Assembly: GCA_025267735.1 (NCBI GenBank)
Contig: CM046301.1
Span: 52,285,872 to 52,349,871 of the forward strand
Direction of reading: 5' to 3'
Source of the DNA: Mactra quadrangularis
Taxonomy: Eukaryota > Mollusca > Bivalvia > Venerida > Mactridae
Length of the DNA stretch: 64,000 nucleotides
Positions 35,191-46,792 of this stretch are shown here, one piece after another (within the stretch, counting starts at the first letter, position 1; the number at the start of each line of letters is the position of its first letter). Below the pieces are notes generated by a model. The model worked only from the letters and a program-made list of their open reading frames with translations, was not told where the DNA came from and did not search any database. The translations under genes were made by a program, and so were the position numbers.

Positions 35191-38100
35191 TCATACATAG
35201 TAGATATCATTAGAATACAGAAATGTTGAAGTTAAAGGAAAGAGAAGATATATCCAGGCTACTAAACCAAATACAAAAGCAGCTATAAGTCTCCATCGTA
35301 AGGTTTTATCATTATATGCTAATACTTCATTAAATGCTGGAAATCCCATATGATTACAGAATGCATGGGCTAGGACTGGTGCAATAAAATGACCTGAAAT
35401 AGAAAAAATATATATTATGTAAAAAATGTAATGTATTAGTCACAGGGAATTGTCAAGTTACCTCCCTTTGATTTTTCAAACATACCTTTTATTTACATAT
35501 ATACAAGGGGTACAACTGCATTTACTTGACCACTTCATCTAGATTTATTATTCTGTGACTCACATAAAATACAGATACCCTGGCGGCACTTTAACGGAAC
35601 GATTTAATCGATTAAACATAACTCTTCGAGCTATGAATATTAAATGTTTCATAGCGCAGACCATTTATACGATTAAATTATCAAAAACAAAAAAACAGCA
35701 CAAAAATCTCAACTAGGACAAGTTTGTGCACAGATGAAATCGACAAATCTCGAGGAAAATCGTTTTATTTTCATATTTCAAAATAACATATTTACCCTAA
35801 TCAAAGAAAATATTTCAGAAAAACAATATTATTGAATGAAAATGTAATAAATATAACTCTCCACCTTGACAGAAACACTTGCGAGCCATAAAAACGAAGT
35901 TAACAAACACTATTCGATAATCAATGTTGTAGCCGGTATCCTTAATTTATTCAAGAAACTTGTAAGAAACTTTTTGATTGGTTAATTTTGCAAACGAAAA
36001 TCGCCAAGACTTCCGACTAATTCACTGTATCAAATTTGGAAGATTTCGACTTTTTCGCAGTATTTTGGTTGTCTCGTTTGAAAGTAGGAAAAACCCCGCA
36101 CGGTTCGTCGAATCAGAAATTGTTTAACTAATTAGATTACTATGTTTGTGACGTATTAGTGAAAATGGTTGTGAGAATAATTTTTTTAAGGTTAAATCAC
36201 ATGAAAGTGTACATATATTCGTTTTGTTTCATGACAGGTGATAATTGGCACGGTGTTTTGTAGTTTTATAACTAGTGAAGCATGAAACACAATCTAACAT
36301 GGAGTAAATCATGCTGAAATCGACGTAACATTGAAATTTTGTCAATTTTCATTCTGTTCAACTGTGCACAAACTTGTCCGAGTTGAGATTTTTGTGCTGT
36401 TTTTTATGTTTTTGATAATTTAATCGTATTAAAGGTCTGCGCTTTGAAACATTTTACATTCATAGCTCGAAGAGTAATGTTTAATCGATTTAATCGTGCG
36501 GTTAAAGTTCTACCAGGGTATCAGTATTTTTTGTGAGTCACAAAATAATAAATCTAGATGAAATGGACTAGTAAAGGCAGTTGTACCCCTTGTATATATG
36601 TATGTATATAAAAGGTATGTTTGAAAAATCAAAGGGAGGTAACTTGACAATTCCCTGTGGTATTAGTGTTTTACACTGCTTATGTCACAGAGCTACTGCC
36701 TTAATTTCAAAATTCCAGATGGATTAAGAAGCAATTTATTATTACAAGCATTTTTTAATTGACCAGGTCTTCAAAGTCATGGTCTCACTTGGGACCATTG
36801 TCACAGGGTGAGAAAAATATGCAGCCTGGCCAGGAATGAAGCCCAGGATCCCATGCATACAAGGTGAGGGCTCTCGCAACTGAGCTTTCCAACCACTTAC
36901 AAATCCTTCCTCCATAATGTGAACAAGAAATTACTGAGTGTCATATAACAATTTTTCAGTCATTTCTGGACAGACGGTGTTATCCAACTCACTACACCTT
37001 GAGAGGATAAAAGCTATGAACTAATTTTTTTCACCTAGAAAACTTTGGTAATATTTTTGTGAGTTTCCATCATTTTTTGGGGGTTGGGAGTAGACAGAAT
37101 TTTGCTCCCATTTAATGGCAAAAAGTAATCACTCATGGCATAATTCAAATTAGGTTTAGTTGGTGTTCCCTGACCAAACCTAAAATATCAGGTGAATGAA
37201 AAAAACTGTATTGGTATCCAGGCCAAAACTTTCCATTTCAAACACTTAAACATAATCATATTTACACTAAAATTTATCTGAAGGGAAAAAATCACCAACT
37301 TATCAAATCTGATAAAAACAGGGATGAGGAAACAATATTTTTTTTATTATAGCCTTACCTGTTCTTAGAAACAAGAAAGCAGAGTATGCTCCATAAACTG
37401 TAGTGTAAGCCATTTGAAACGCTGTAAATATACATATAAATTAAAGATGTTGTATAAGAAACTAATTACAAAATAATTACAAATGAAATAAATAATAGAC
37501 ACAAACAATTATAAAATGTTCAAAATTCCTAGTGAGTGATTCATCCAAATTAGATCACAAGATGAGAAGCATTGGGATCAGGACCCTATCTTACATTTTT
37601 AAAAATACTTGCAATAAAAACTGATAATGAGTTGTTAATTATATTTGTTAAGGGGAGAGAAGGGGGGTAGACCCATCATTGAATTTTTAAAATACACATA
37701 CATAAATATGGGGGTGTAATATGATAATTGTTTTACCTTGTCCCCTAAATCATGGGAACAAGACCCTAAATAAAGCTTCTCCATTTTTTACACTGCATTA
37801 GACTAAAAGTACTTTTATTATTAATGGTAAAATTTGGCAACGAAACAGCATCTAAATAAAGAACCTACATGTTTACTTCCCCATACAATCACATGCCCAG
37901 AAACAATCTAGTCAAACAAAAATCCTGAAGACCCTAGAGTCTCACACCTACCTTAGACCATGAACCCTATGTGTTTAGGTGAGCTAATATTGTCTTAATA
38001 AAAAATCAACATTCAAGATGAAATTGTTTACTTAAGAAATAAACAATCTTTAAAGAATGATAACATTATTTACATAAAAACTACACTATCAATTAAGTAA

Positions 38101-41100
38101 GGAAATGAAAACTGTTTCAAACAGGTAATCAACATTCTTAGAACTAGTGATATAAAATGTTACTCAATTGAAATACAGGTAAAAGTCTTTCCCATCTGTT
38201 AGATATTTCCAGATTTCTCAGAACAATATTCCAATGATTAGGCTTACTAATGAATGAAAATTCAAAATCTTCAAAATACTGTTTTGTTTGTTTTGTTCTT
38301 TTTTAACGTCGCATTCAACACATATATAGGTCATATACACGACGGCCAGCTCTTCCTACTATAGGTTTCCTGGACACTTTTTCTATCACCAGCACTAACT
38401 TACCCTACCATGAGGCCGACAACTCATGTATAGGGTATGACCTGCCGCGACCGGGATTCGAACCCGGATCTCCGGATTCGAAGTCAGACATGCTAACCAC
38501 TACGCCACGGCCGCGGCTTTCAAAATACTGAAAATTCCATTATGTCAGCAGCCTTAACATAGGAACAAATGCTGTCTCAGGTCCAAAATGTCCTGAACTT
38601 TTAAGAACTTCCTGAAAATCAGAACTAGTCAAAGTAATTATCACCCAAGCTAACTTGAAAATGGGAAAATTTGACACCAGCTGTGTCCTGTGCCTCAAAA
38701 TTTGAAGATTACTGTAAGGATCCCTGAACTATGGCCCTTTTTTATGTGAATTTGAGTTTCCATGAATTGTTTATCACAATTAGCAATGTCATTCTGTATC
38801 CATTTTTTGTATTGGAGGAATCTATAAGTTTAAAAGGAATTTCTGAGTAACTGACAAAGTTTCTTTGAGATCTTAGATAAAAACAATAAATGTAGAACCC
38901 TAAGGCCCTCTCCATGAGTAATAAGTCAGTCATTTCTGTATAATTAAAGAGTGGCCAGTATTGTACTAAGTAATATACATGTAATGTATACCTGAGGTTT
39001 GAAAAGCTTCTTTAACGTCCTCTTTATGTTGTGTTATTTTTTCTATCATGTGATGTAAATGTGCTGTAAAACAAATATATTAACAATTTACTGCTTTATA
39101 TTAATGAGGTAGCAAAATTTCAAGCATTTTGGTGGACCTTGAACAAATTCTTTTAAAACTAATCAGTTTTGTTTGTTTATGCTAATTATTTTAGCATGAT
39201 TGTGAAACAAGTTCTTAAAACTTAGATTAATCACTTTCAAGTCTACTTCCTAATCCCCCAGTTATGAGCTTGTAGGATAAAGTTACTTGCTCAAGGAAAC
39301 TACAAGGTAGGTTTCAGATGGGATTGGAACCAACAAAGAGCTAGCTATCCAATGATAACCAGTCTAACCGCTGGCCACACTCCCTAATCATTCAATGCAT
39401 GGTTGAATTGTTCCGAATGAAGTGGGTCCAATCAGCTGGAATCTTTGGATTTTATAAATAATCCCATGATTTTTTATGGTTTCAAAGGAAAAACATTCTT
39501 TCATTATTTTTACCATAGCAAATAATTTGGGGTAATGAAACATAAATCCTGTACTTACCTACACCAAAAAATAATGGACAAATAAACACTGACCATCCTT
39601 CACCAAAATGGGGTACCAGTAAAGGTAACATACAAGCACGAAATATAAACTCTTCTGATAATGGGGCCTGAAATATTGCATTTAATTTATACTTATTGAT
39701 CTTTAGTAGGAACGGAAGTCCAGTGGTAGGACGCATGCTTAGGGATCGAGAGGTTCTAGGTTCGAATCTCACATGGGGTACAGCTAATTTCCTTGAGCAA
39801 GATATTTACCTGCAATTGCTTCACTCCACTAAGGTGTAAAGAGAACCTGCCAAGGAGGTATAATTCCGTTGTGCCAATTTGATGGCAGCACTAAGTAAAA
39901 AACTCCAGAGGGAGATTGATAGATAGATATCAGCAGCTCGATGACTAAGGGTAATAGCTGTAAAGTATGTGAACTTGCGTGAGCATAAAACTTAGATAAT
40001 AAAATGCCATTACATAACATTTATCTTTTCATGGGTTCTTTATATTCAGTCATTATGTAAACAATATACAGTAGGCAGAGTTCAAAAACAGTATAATATA
40101 CATGTACATGAAGTATATAACCTCAAAAATGGTAGCTTTTTTATATGGCCATAGAATATGTTTTGTGACCGATCTCCACAAATGCATCCCCCCCCCCCCT
40201 CCGCCCGTGAAACCATTTTCAATAGACTTAAACAGGTCATGTATTCTTGTTACTAATAAAGCTTAGTGACATAATAATCTATATCTAAGTACAATCAATA
40301 CTTACGACAACATGGTTCCTCAACCAGATTGCATTTTTAACACTAGTCATCCAATATCTGGGCTCTAAAATATACAAAACAATTCATCAATACCAACAAT
40401 TTTATCAAAATATACTGATGATTATCAAAACACTTCAAAATACAAGGATATTCAAAGTCCCAATTTTTTTTCCTACACATTTTTTTGTTTTAAAATCACA
40501 CCATTCACAGATTCTGATAAACTTAAGCTGACAATCTTTTCTGGATAATACAATCATAGAATCAAGCTTTGCTGATCATCTTCAGAATAAAAACAGAATA
40601 TAATTATCACCTGCAGTTTTTTTAACACTCACTGTTTTCACAATTAGTTTTGTAGGTTTTTACGGAAGCAGTTAAATGGGTTGTATAGAATGTTAATGAG
40701 ATTGACCTGTAACAAGTCAATGTTGTTGGACTATACAGCTCACTAGACTATTCGAAGCCCTTGATTGTAAACAAAAGCAATTAATTTAGATTTGCAAGCC
40801 TGTGTTCAATACCTTAAGCAAGTGGTCAATCAACACAAATTATTAACCAAGAAAATAGCAAAACTATGCAACAAAAAAACCAAGCAAACAAATTACTTAT
40901 CAAGGTGTTTGCCTAGACTTATCAGAATTCAAAATATATTGACATTCATAACATAAACTTCAAATGAAGTGTTATATCTAAAATCCACCTCACAGTCAAA
41001 ATTTACATGGAAGGGTATGACCCACTGCAGTTAATACTTCAACCCAAATTGCCAGTTTTAAGTTGGTAGTGCAATAATTCACACCCCCAGTAGAGATCAG

Positions 41101-44100
41101 AATTTAACAGTAGAAACAGATGACATAAAAAAAATAAAAGAAGAACAAACCTACCTAAATATAATCTAAATACACCATCCATATAATGTAATGTTAATGG
41201 ACCAATGAATAATACCTGAAAATATTTAATTGTAAATAAACAACATGTAAGAATAAGGCAAAACACACTCTCCATAAACAGATATCATATAAACCGCTAT
41301 CATTTAGGATCTCTTGTCAATCCCTCAGGGGGTAAAAAAATGCTGGATTATTAGCTTAAGTTTTCAAAAACAAGAATTCATTGAGCACAACTTTTTCTTG
41401 TTTTTTTTTTACTTTGTGTCATTTAAACACTTCACTCACATAAAAAGTTCTTACAGAAACACATTTAGATTTCTGACCATGTCACAAACAGAAGACAGAC
41501 AATAAATAGTTGCTATTATAATCAGCTGTTTTTTTTTATTTTTCTCCAAATAATTTTGCCAACAGAGAAATTTTGGTCAAGTTTTGTCATCTTTTGTAAT
41601 TAATTGTTAAGGCAGAAGTCCATTTTGTGGCAAAAAATCACTGATTGTAAATAAGCATACAAACCATTGTAAGTATTAGAGGTATTACTAAAGCTGTGAT
41701 AAGTCCACTAAATCTTATACCCATCCATTCAAATACACTATGTGCCTAGAAATAGAACAAACATTTATTAGTATTATAAAAATAATGTAAAAAAATCACC
41801 AAACACGACGATTTTCTATAACTCGTTTTAATATACTACGATTCGCCTTGCGGCTTCATCAGGAAATGATTTTTTTTATTATAAAAATAAAAATTTCAAC
41901 AACATTATCAAGACTTGGACTATAAATATATAAAACTGCATCTGAAACAAATTTAACAATACTTGGTACATTATATTAATCTTGCCTTTTAAATACTCAA
42001 TTATTGATAGTGAGTACAGAAAAACAGAGTACAGAGTATTTTAAACAGGTGAGGTTAATGAATGCTCCACAGACAGATAAATTAAATTTTAAGTAAGAAT
42101 TACACTTATCTCATCAAAGTCAGACTTTTCTCCTGAACAGATCATGACAAGTTCACAATGCGCATGCATGTAAACATATCAGTAAATGAATATATATATA
42201 TATATACTATAAAAACTTATAACAAGAAATGTAGTGTGGAAACCATATTGGAGCCGAATTTTCATCAAGATCTGACCATAAATGACAGAGATATCCTATA
42301 TATCAAAAACTTTAATGTAAAAATTACAAAGGGAAATAATCCATAATAAAACCAGGTAGAGTTGTGGTTACTTTCTAATTCTGATCATCACATGGTGTTA
42401 TCATTGTATGAAGTTTCATAAAGATCTGACAATAAATGGCAGTTATATTATGGTAAAGAAAAAACTTTAAAGCACTATTGTTAACGACACCGGACACCCG
42501 ACCGACCAGGTTTCGCCAAACTATTAAGCAGAATTTTTTCATTGAAAAATCTGGCTAACTCACTAAGAACCAAATTTTTATAGTCAAGATCTTTAAAACC
42601 AACTTGACATTAATGAATTGTTGCAAACCATTTTATATATAGGCTGTGTAAACATCTCAATACTTAGATGCACAAGTCATTCAAATAACAATTTGGCTCT
42701 GCTCACAGAATAGTTAAGTATTAAGACTTTTGTAAGGAACTTATGAATGATAATGGACATTAACTTACATTGACATTTGTAGATGAAGAACTAAAATACC
42801 ACATTAATGGTATAACCATTATACATACAACTGTCACACTAGTAAATCTTCTCTTGATTGTATCTGGATGATCTCTGAAATCAAATAAAACATAATGAAT
42901 AATGGCAGTGGCATGATAAGGAAGCAAGACACTTCAACCCGAACTTGGGCATCACACTAACGATAACACATCGGGTTTGTCTTATATCTTCAAAAAGATT
43001 ATTCAATATATGGCTTTAAATTCTTCAACGCCGCAATATTTTATTTACTATATCATTGAACATAAATATGTACATTTAATTATTTTGTAAAATTAAAACT
43101 CATTTTAATTGCATAATCATAATAGAATACCATTTGGGGTTAAACTGTCTTGGGGGTTGAAACGTCCCTGTTAAACCTGGGGTCATGCTATACATGTACT
43201 GCAGGGCTTCTTAAAAACTAAAATAATCATTTTTTGGAAAGATCTTGATTTACCATAAAATGTTCACCTTTAACTAAATCTGCTCAATTAATTCAAGAAA
43301 CATCTATACTTTAGTACAATTTTCGAAAAATAGCAAGAGAGCTTAAGAAAAAATAAATGAAATGTTACCAGCATAATTCTAAAATCAGTCACATACATAG
43401 TAATCTTCCAGTATTGAACAGATTTGATAGGACCTCCAGGGCATTTTTTGTCAAAATTGTGAAGGGGCCTGGGCCTGTTCATTTTGTGAAAAAAAGCATG
43501 ATGCGTCATGAAATTGTGAAAAAAAACTGTAAAAAATGAGAACAAAAAAGCTTCTTTCAGACTTGAATTGACTTCTATTTTGTTCAAGACAAGGTTTCTC
43601 AAGTGGTCTTACAATGGCTTTGTTGTAGCTTAAAGTTAATAAAATTCACAGAATATAGTGATTTTATATCGAATAGTAAACTAAAAGTATTTATTTTTCA
43701 TTTCAATTGATCAGATCTTCTGGTTTAGCATGTTTGCTTGCTGGAATATGTACATCAACAGAGGTAAAAATCATTAAGGGCCATTTTAAAAATATATCAT
43801 AAATGTCCTAAATTTTGACCTTTCTTTGTTTAAATATTTTCTTTAAAACTACAATCTGCTATAAAACATCATACCTTTTGTTAAATCATACTTTTCATGC
43901 AGCAATAGATGTTGTTTAATGTTTTTAGTGTAATAGATAGATTATGTGACGAATATTTTAAAAATTTCACATATTCAATCGATGTTTATTCTTGAAATCG
44001 AAGAAATGAGGGAATTTACCCTTACTTATTGCTAAATTAAGAAAATCTGAAAATCAAAATGATAAAAAATTATTCAATTACAATGTAATTTGAACGATCT

Positions 44101-46722
44101 TTCCCTTTATTGGCGATAGCGTCGGTCGCGAAAATGTATGACAGTACGAAATAAAAAACTTTATTCGTTGTAAAATGATTCGTATTTACGATTATTTTGA
44201 CGTGGAATTCAACTATTATTATTATCATTTAATCAGAGTTTATTATTGTGGTCAACTTTAATTGTCTTTAAAAAACGCACTTGCAAACTGGCAATTATAC
44301 GTATATTTAAACTGCTTTAAACAACATGCTCATAATTAAATACAATTATCAATTTAACGGCTAGCATCCAAAAGCTTATCTACTTGAATCAATGCATTAT
44401 CACAGTTTGTTTGTTAATTGCAACAGTTTGATTACGTAATCAATCTTATCGGGCCGACATGTAGCACTATTGATTTTATAGCGGACGCCGATTGGTCTTA
44501 ATAGGTGACAAAATACACAGGGGTGATTGATAAACAATGGAGTTGCTATTCAAGTGTGTATACTAACTGCAACCCCCGCGTAGCGCGCATCGCTGATTGA
44601 TCGATTACATCAAATAGGCGGACGTAACATACGCTCCACTTGTTGTCGTTCCGAGATCTTGATTCAACTATGACTCTTGAAGGCAAAATATATGCGGATC
44701 AAATTGACGCACGGACGATTTTGATTGAGGGTCAAAAAGGGGTATTTTCGAATTTCCGTGCGTCAAAAACCGAGGTCTCGGGTCTAATTCAAGCCCTGCA
44801 AAGTCCTGATAATTTGTGAAATCTCTTTGAAATTGTGAATTTTTTACCGCTGCATTGTGAAAAAAAAGTGCAATTTTGAATTGTGAAGGGGCCGAACATC
44901 GGCCCCTGTTATAGAAGGAAAAAATGCCCTGGACCTCAAAAGAATTTATATGCATGAGTATTTAGAGATTCGACATGAAAAATTCTTTTTCCATCAAAAG
45001 GCTGTATCTACAGTTAAATTAGAATTAATTTATACGCGGAAAACCCGAGCGGGGCCGAAGGCCCGCGAGGGCTTTGAGCGCTTTTAGACAACGTGTATGA
45101 CGTACGTTAATTCTTTAAAATTGAAAAAAACGATAAAATTAATGAAAAATATATAGTCCTATGAGTTTGAAAAACGTCTCCAGTATATGGGGGCCGCCAT
45201 TTTCATCAATTTTATTAGACGCTTAATCAAACATCTGCTAATCAAGATTAAAGACGCTCTATAGAAAATTGCACAACAAGCGTTCAACGATTCGGATCAA
45301 TAAATGAAGCAACTGGCGGCTTTTCATTGGATAAAAATATTGGCAGCTTACTCGTGGCCTTTTCCGCTTACAAAATAATTTCAAATGTGTTTTTTTACGA
45401 TGCTTATTCCAAGATAACAATCCAAAATATATTTGGTCGTTATATTTGTTCGTTTCCTCATTAAAGTATTTTTTATGACTTTTTACATTGGAAATACTTA
45501 CCAACGCACCGTTCGTGACGTCGCTAAGAGACGTTCATGATAAAACCGGCACGTTTCCGTAACTTAACGTTACGGAAAGAGGAAAACATTTCTATCTTCA
45601 TAAAATAAAATGAATGTTTTATCGAGGCTTTTTTATCTTCATCTTTATTCATAAGATAAATAAATATGTACAATACATTTCTTTCAGAATTGAAATATGA
45701 TTCCGACATAAAAGAATGAAATGTTGTCAGATTTTTCTGAATGCAATAAATTACGCAGTTATCTCCCCTAGCTTATCTAATTAATAGGCCCTCAAACAAA
45801 ATAAATCCTTCACAGCGCCGAATTTCTTTTCTTTATTTTATTTTGCCTAAGTAACAATCTTATTTTATTATTTTTAAGTAAAACATGTAAGTCTGTTTTC
45901 AGCGCCATAGGTAGCACCTAAGTTCATATTACGCAGAAAGCTTGAGAGGAGTCGAACGTTTATTCTTTACAATTGAAAAAAAAACAAATAAAATTAATGA
46001 AAAAATAATGAAAATTTAATATACAGTCATTTCTAGTTATCTCGACTTTGTTGGGACTGTTTAAAAATAGTCGAGATAATGAATAGCCGAGATAAACAAA
46101 ATTTACAAAGGGAGGTAAGTTTGAGGTTTTCAGTAGCGCAACTATTTTTAACAATGTTATCAGACGCTCTTTCAAACATCTGCTGATCATATTTACAGAT
46201 TGGTTAAAGTTTTACCAGTACTGAATAGGGATGCTTTTAAGATAACGGCACTTAAAGCATTTTGACTACACAGATCAATTAATAAAGACACTGTCAATTT
46301 TTTCAATAAGATGACAGCAACATGTGTATTTATTGTTGTTGACTCAGCTGTCTTACTCTTAGTCAAACTTAGTTAGTGTCAATGATATGTCAGTTTTCCC
46401 CGTCAAAGGTAGCACCTAAATTCTTATCATATAATAATGAGTTAATTTAAAAGATAAATTTTATATTATTTTAGCATTCAGCAAACAAATGATCAAGAGG
46501 AAGCGGAAGCCTATAATCTGTTGGGTCGAATGTGCAAGGGTGCGAATATGTGAACTGTTGTGTTGGATAAGTGTTTCTTTCGTGTAAATGTCAGAAAATA
46601 CACTACCTTGATTTCGTTCCAGAATCAGACCAGATATATAAACTGCCAACATACAGCACAGCAAAGAGAAAACAAAGCAAAATTGATTGCCATGAATCAA
46701 TTTCGTACACAACACCCGCCAT
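35191..46722 (-). CDS. RCE1: CAAX prenyl protease 2 (type II CAAX endopeptidase), 9 exons, 289 aa
   Basis: RCE1 is an ER-membrane glutamate endopeptidase that removes the last three residues (-AAX) from farnesylated or geranylgeranylated CAAX proteins such as Ras. Coding exons (minus strand): 46722-46607, 42874-42769, 41745-41665, 41215-41155, 40364-40306, 39667-39559, 39063-38992, 37421-37359 and 35393-35191. All have AG/GT borders and matching phases, totalling 870 nt. The start frame is fixed by '[16 protein letters not shown]' then '[13 protein letters not shown]', close to vertebrate RCE1. Catalytic motifs are intact: '[13 protein letters not shown]' (Glu146/147), 'LFFGVAHLHH' (His179) and '[10 protein letters not shown]' (His232, Asn236), with spacing like that known for the archaeal homologue. 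Several hydrophobic segments fit a multi-pass protein. Length is slightly below the human 329 aa, mainly at the ends. Introns 2.0 kb and 3.7 kb long hold transposons. It is divergently paired with TIMM50. Confidence 0.96.
35441..36659. mobile_element. Non-autonomous DNA transposon with about 300-bp inverted repeats and 8-bp TSD
   Basis: It starts CACAGGGAATTGTCAAGTTA and ends with the inverted complement. The arms (about 35441-35740 and 36360-36659) are closely similar throughout, including 'tttgatttttcaaacatacc', 'aatcgattaaacat' and 'aactaggacaagtttgtgca'. Identical 8-bp copies GTATTAGT lie at 35433-35440 and 36660-36667. The central about 620 bp has no long ORF. An 8-bp duplication with a CA..G terminus fits the hAT or P superfamilies. 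It lies in the last intron of RCE1, which stays intact. Confidence 0.92.
36700..36905 (-). mobile_element. tRNA-derived SINE (different family)
   Basis: The minus strand has 'ggaaagctcagttgcgagag' (A box, TAGCTCAGT-like) and 'gggcttcattcctggcc' (B box position), followed by 'ctcaccctgtgacaatggtc' and a tail ending in A-rich 'caattaaaaaatgc'. The tail sequence is not shared with the other SINEs here. It lies in an RCE1 intron. Confidence 0.6.
38282..38518 (-). mobile_element. tRNA-Arg-derived SINE with perfect 12-bp TSD
   Basis: The minus strand starts GCCGCGGCCGTGGCGTAGTG, continues 'ttagcatgtctgacttcg' and has B box 'gggttcgaatcccgg'. The 'gtctgacttcg' anticodon arm resembles tRNA-Arg(UCG). 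About 160 bp of tRNA-unrelated body follows ('gacctatatatgtgttgaat' then 'gcgacgttaaaaaag'), ending in (AACAA)-type repeats. The 12-bp duplication TTCAAAATACTG flanks it exactly (38270-38281, 38519-38530). A functional tRNA gene is unlikely because of the body, tail and TSD. Confidence 0.93.
39187..39385 (-). mobile_element. tRNA-derived SINE, family 1, copy B
   Basis: It is the reverse complement of the family seen at 12330: '...gtgaaacaagttcttaaaac' (tail side), 'tcactttcaagtc', 'gaaactacaaggtaggtttc' and 'gggattggaacc' (B box side), with the head ending near 'ccgctggcc'. It lies in an RCE1 intron. Confidence 0.8.
39708..40020 (+). mobile_element. tRNA-derived SINE with conserved-core-like body (monomeric head)
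   Basis: The head 'gtccagtggtaggacgcatg' and B box 'ggttcgaatctc' are followed by 'ccttgagcaagatatttacc', 'tgcttcactccactaaggtg' and 'taaagagaacctg'. That core resembles the Deu-type SINE core known from several animal phyla. It ends near 'aaaatgccattac'. The same family with a doubled head is at 28140-28345. It lies in an RCE1 intron. Confidence 0.7.
41814..41875 (-). ncRNA. Hammerhead-ribozyme-like motif
   Basis: The minus strand reads CTGATGA, a short stem AGCC-GCAA-GGC, then GAA, a 'tcgt...acga' pairing and a downstream strand that partly pairs with the 5' arm ('atcatttc' with 'gaaaatcg'). This matches the conserved core order of a type I hammerhead (CUGAUGA / stem II / GAAA). The third A of GAAA is replaced by U, so activity is doubtful. 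Such motifs are known in the terminal repeats of Penelope-like elements; no RT of that class is nearby. Confidence 0.45.
42216..42540 (+). repeat. Dispersed non-coding repeat in RCE1 intron
   Basis: Internal duplication: 'atcaagatctgaccataaat' and 'ataaagatctgacaataaat' lie about 160 bp apart, each followed by 'ggcag/gacag-ttatat/gatat' and then '...aactttaa'. It closes with 'cgacaccggacacccgaccg'. It is probably an interspersed non-autonomous element. Confidence 0.5.
43425..44945. mobile_element. Possible element bounded by inverted 'CCAGGGCATTTTTT' ends
   Basis: 'cctccagggcattttttgtc' at 43432 is mirrored by 'ggaaaaaatgccctggacct' ending at 44937, and both sides are rich in 'attgtgaa(aaaaaa)' and 'gaaggggcc' phrases on the inner flank. 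The about 1.5-kb interior has no long ORF. It may be one transposon or two separate repeats in opposite orientation. It lies in RCE1 intron 1. Confidence 0.4.
45020..46210 (+). repeat. Diverged segmental duplication inside RCE1 intron 1
   Basis: Blocks 'ttctttaaaattgaaaaaaa' and 'agacgcttaatcaaacatct' (45100-45250) recur as 'ttctttacaattgaaaaaaa' and 'agacgctctttcaaacatct' (45960-46190) in the same order. 'ggtagcacctaagttc' at 45910 recurs as 'ggtagcacctaaattc' at 46410. No coding content. Confidence 0.5.
46025..46112. repeat. Pogo/Tigger-like terminal repeat fragment
   Basis: 'acagtcatttctagttatct' followed by 'cgactttgttgggactg' resembles the ends of pogo-type transposons. 'agtcgagataatgaatagcc' and 'gagataaac' give a nearby inverted match. 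The opposite end was not found, so this is probably a solo end. Confidence 0.4.
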
Positions 46723-46792
46723 GTTGCTGCTGAAGAGTTAGACAAGGGAGAGAATTTGCACCGTAACCATATTGTCCGAACATATCCGCAAG
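46723..46792. promoter_or_regulatory. Bidirectional promoter between RCE1 and TIMM50
   Basis: Only 70 bp separate the RCE1 ATG (minus, 46722) from the TIMM50 ATG (plus, 46793). No TATA box is seen. The TIMM50 start sits in AAGATGGCTGC and the RCE1 start in ACATGGCGGG; both resemble the YY1 core (AAGATGGCGGC) that often overlaps the start region of housekeeping genes. Transcription starts, and possibly 5' UTR overlap, remain unknown. Confidence 0.7.

Noticed and set aside
38451..38518. Functional tRNA-Arg gene
   Set aside because: A tRNA-unrelated body, A-rich tail and exact 12-bp target duplication show that it is a SINE.
44521..44540. 'ggggtgattgataaac' as another mariner end
   Set aside because: It shares the first about 15 bases with the 33651 terminus, but no partner end or interior similarity was found nearby.
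44668..44955. 95-codon minus-strand open frame in RCE1 intron 1
   Set aside because: It overlaps a repeat block that recurs inverted at 43432; no domain.
46743..46745. Earlier TTG-initiated frame for RCE1 exon 1 ([14 protein letters not shown]...)
   Set aside because: Different frame from the conserved protein. The ATG at 46722 gives [12 protein letters not shown]...[11 protein letters not shown], which matches RCE1 and fits the splice phases.
46772..46792. TTG start upstream of TIMM50
   Set aside because: Non-ATG; the ATG at 46793 lies in a good context, gives a normal presequence and is the first ATG in frame.
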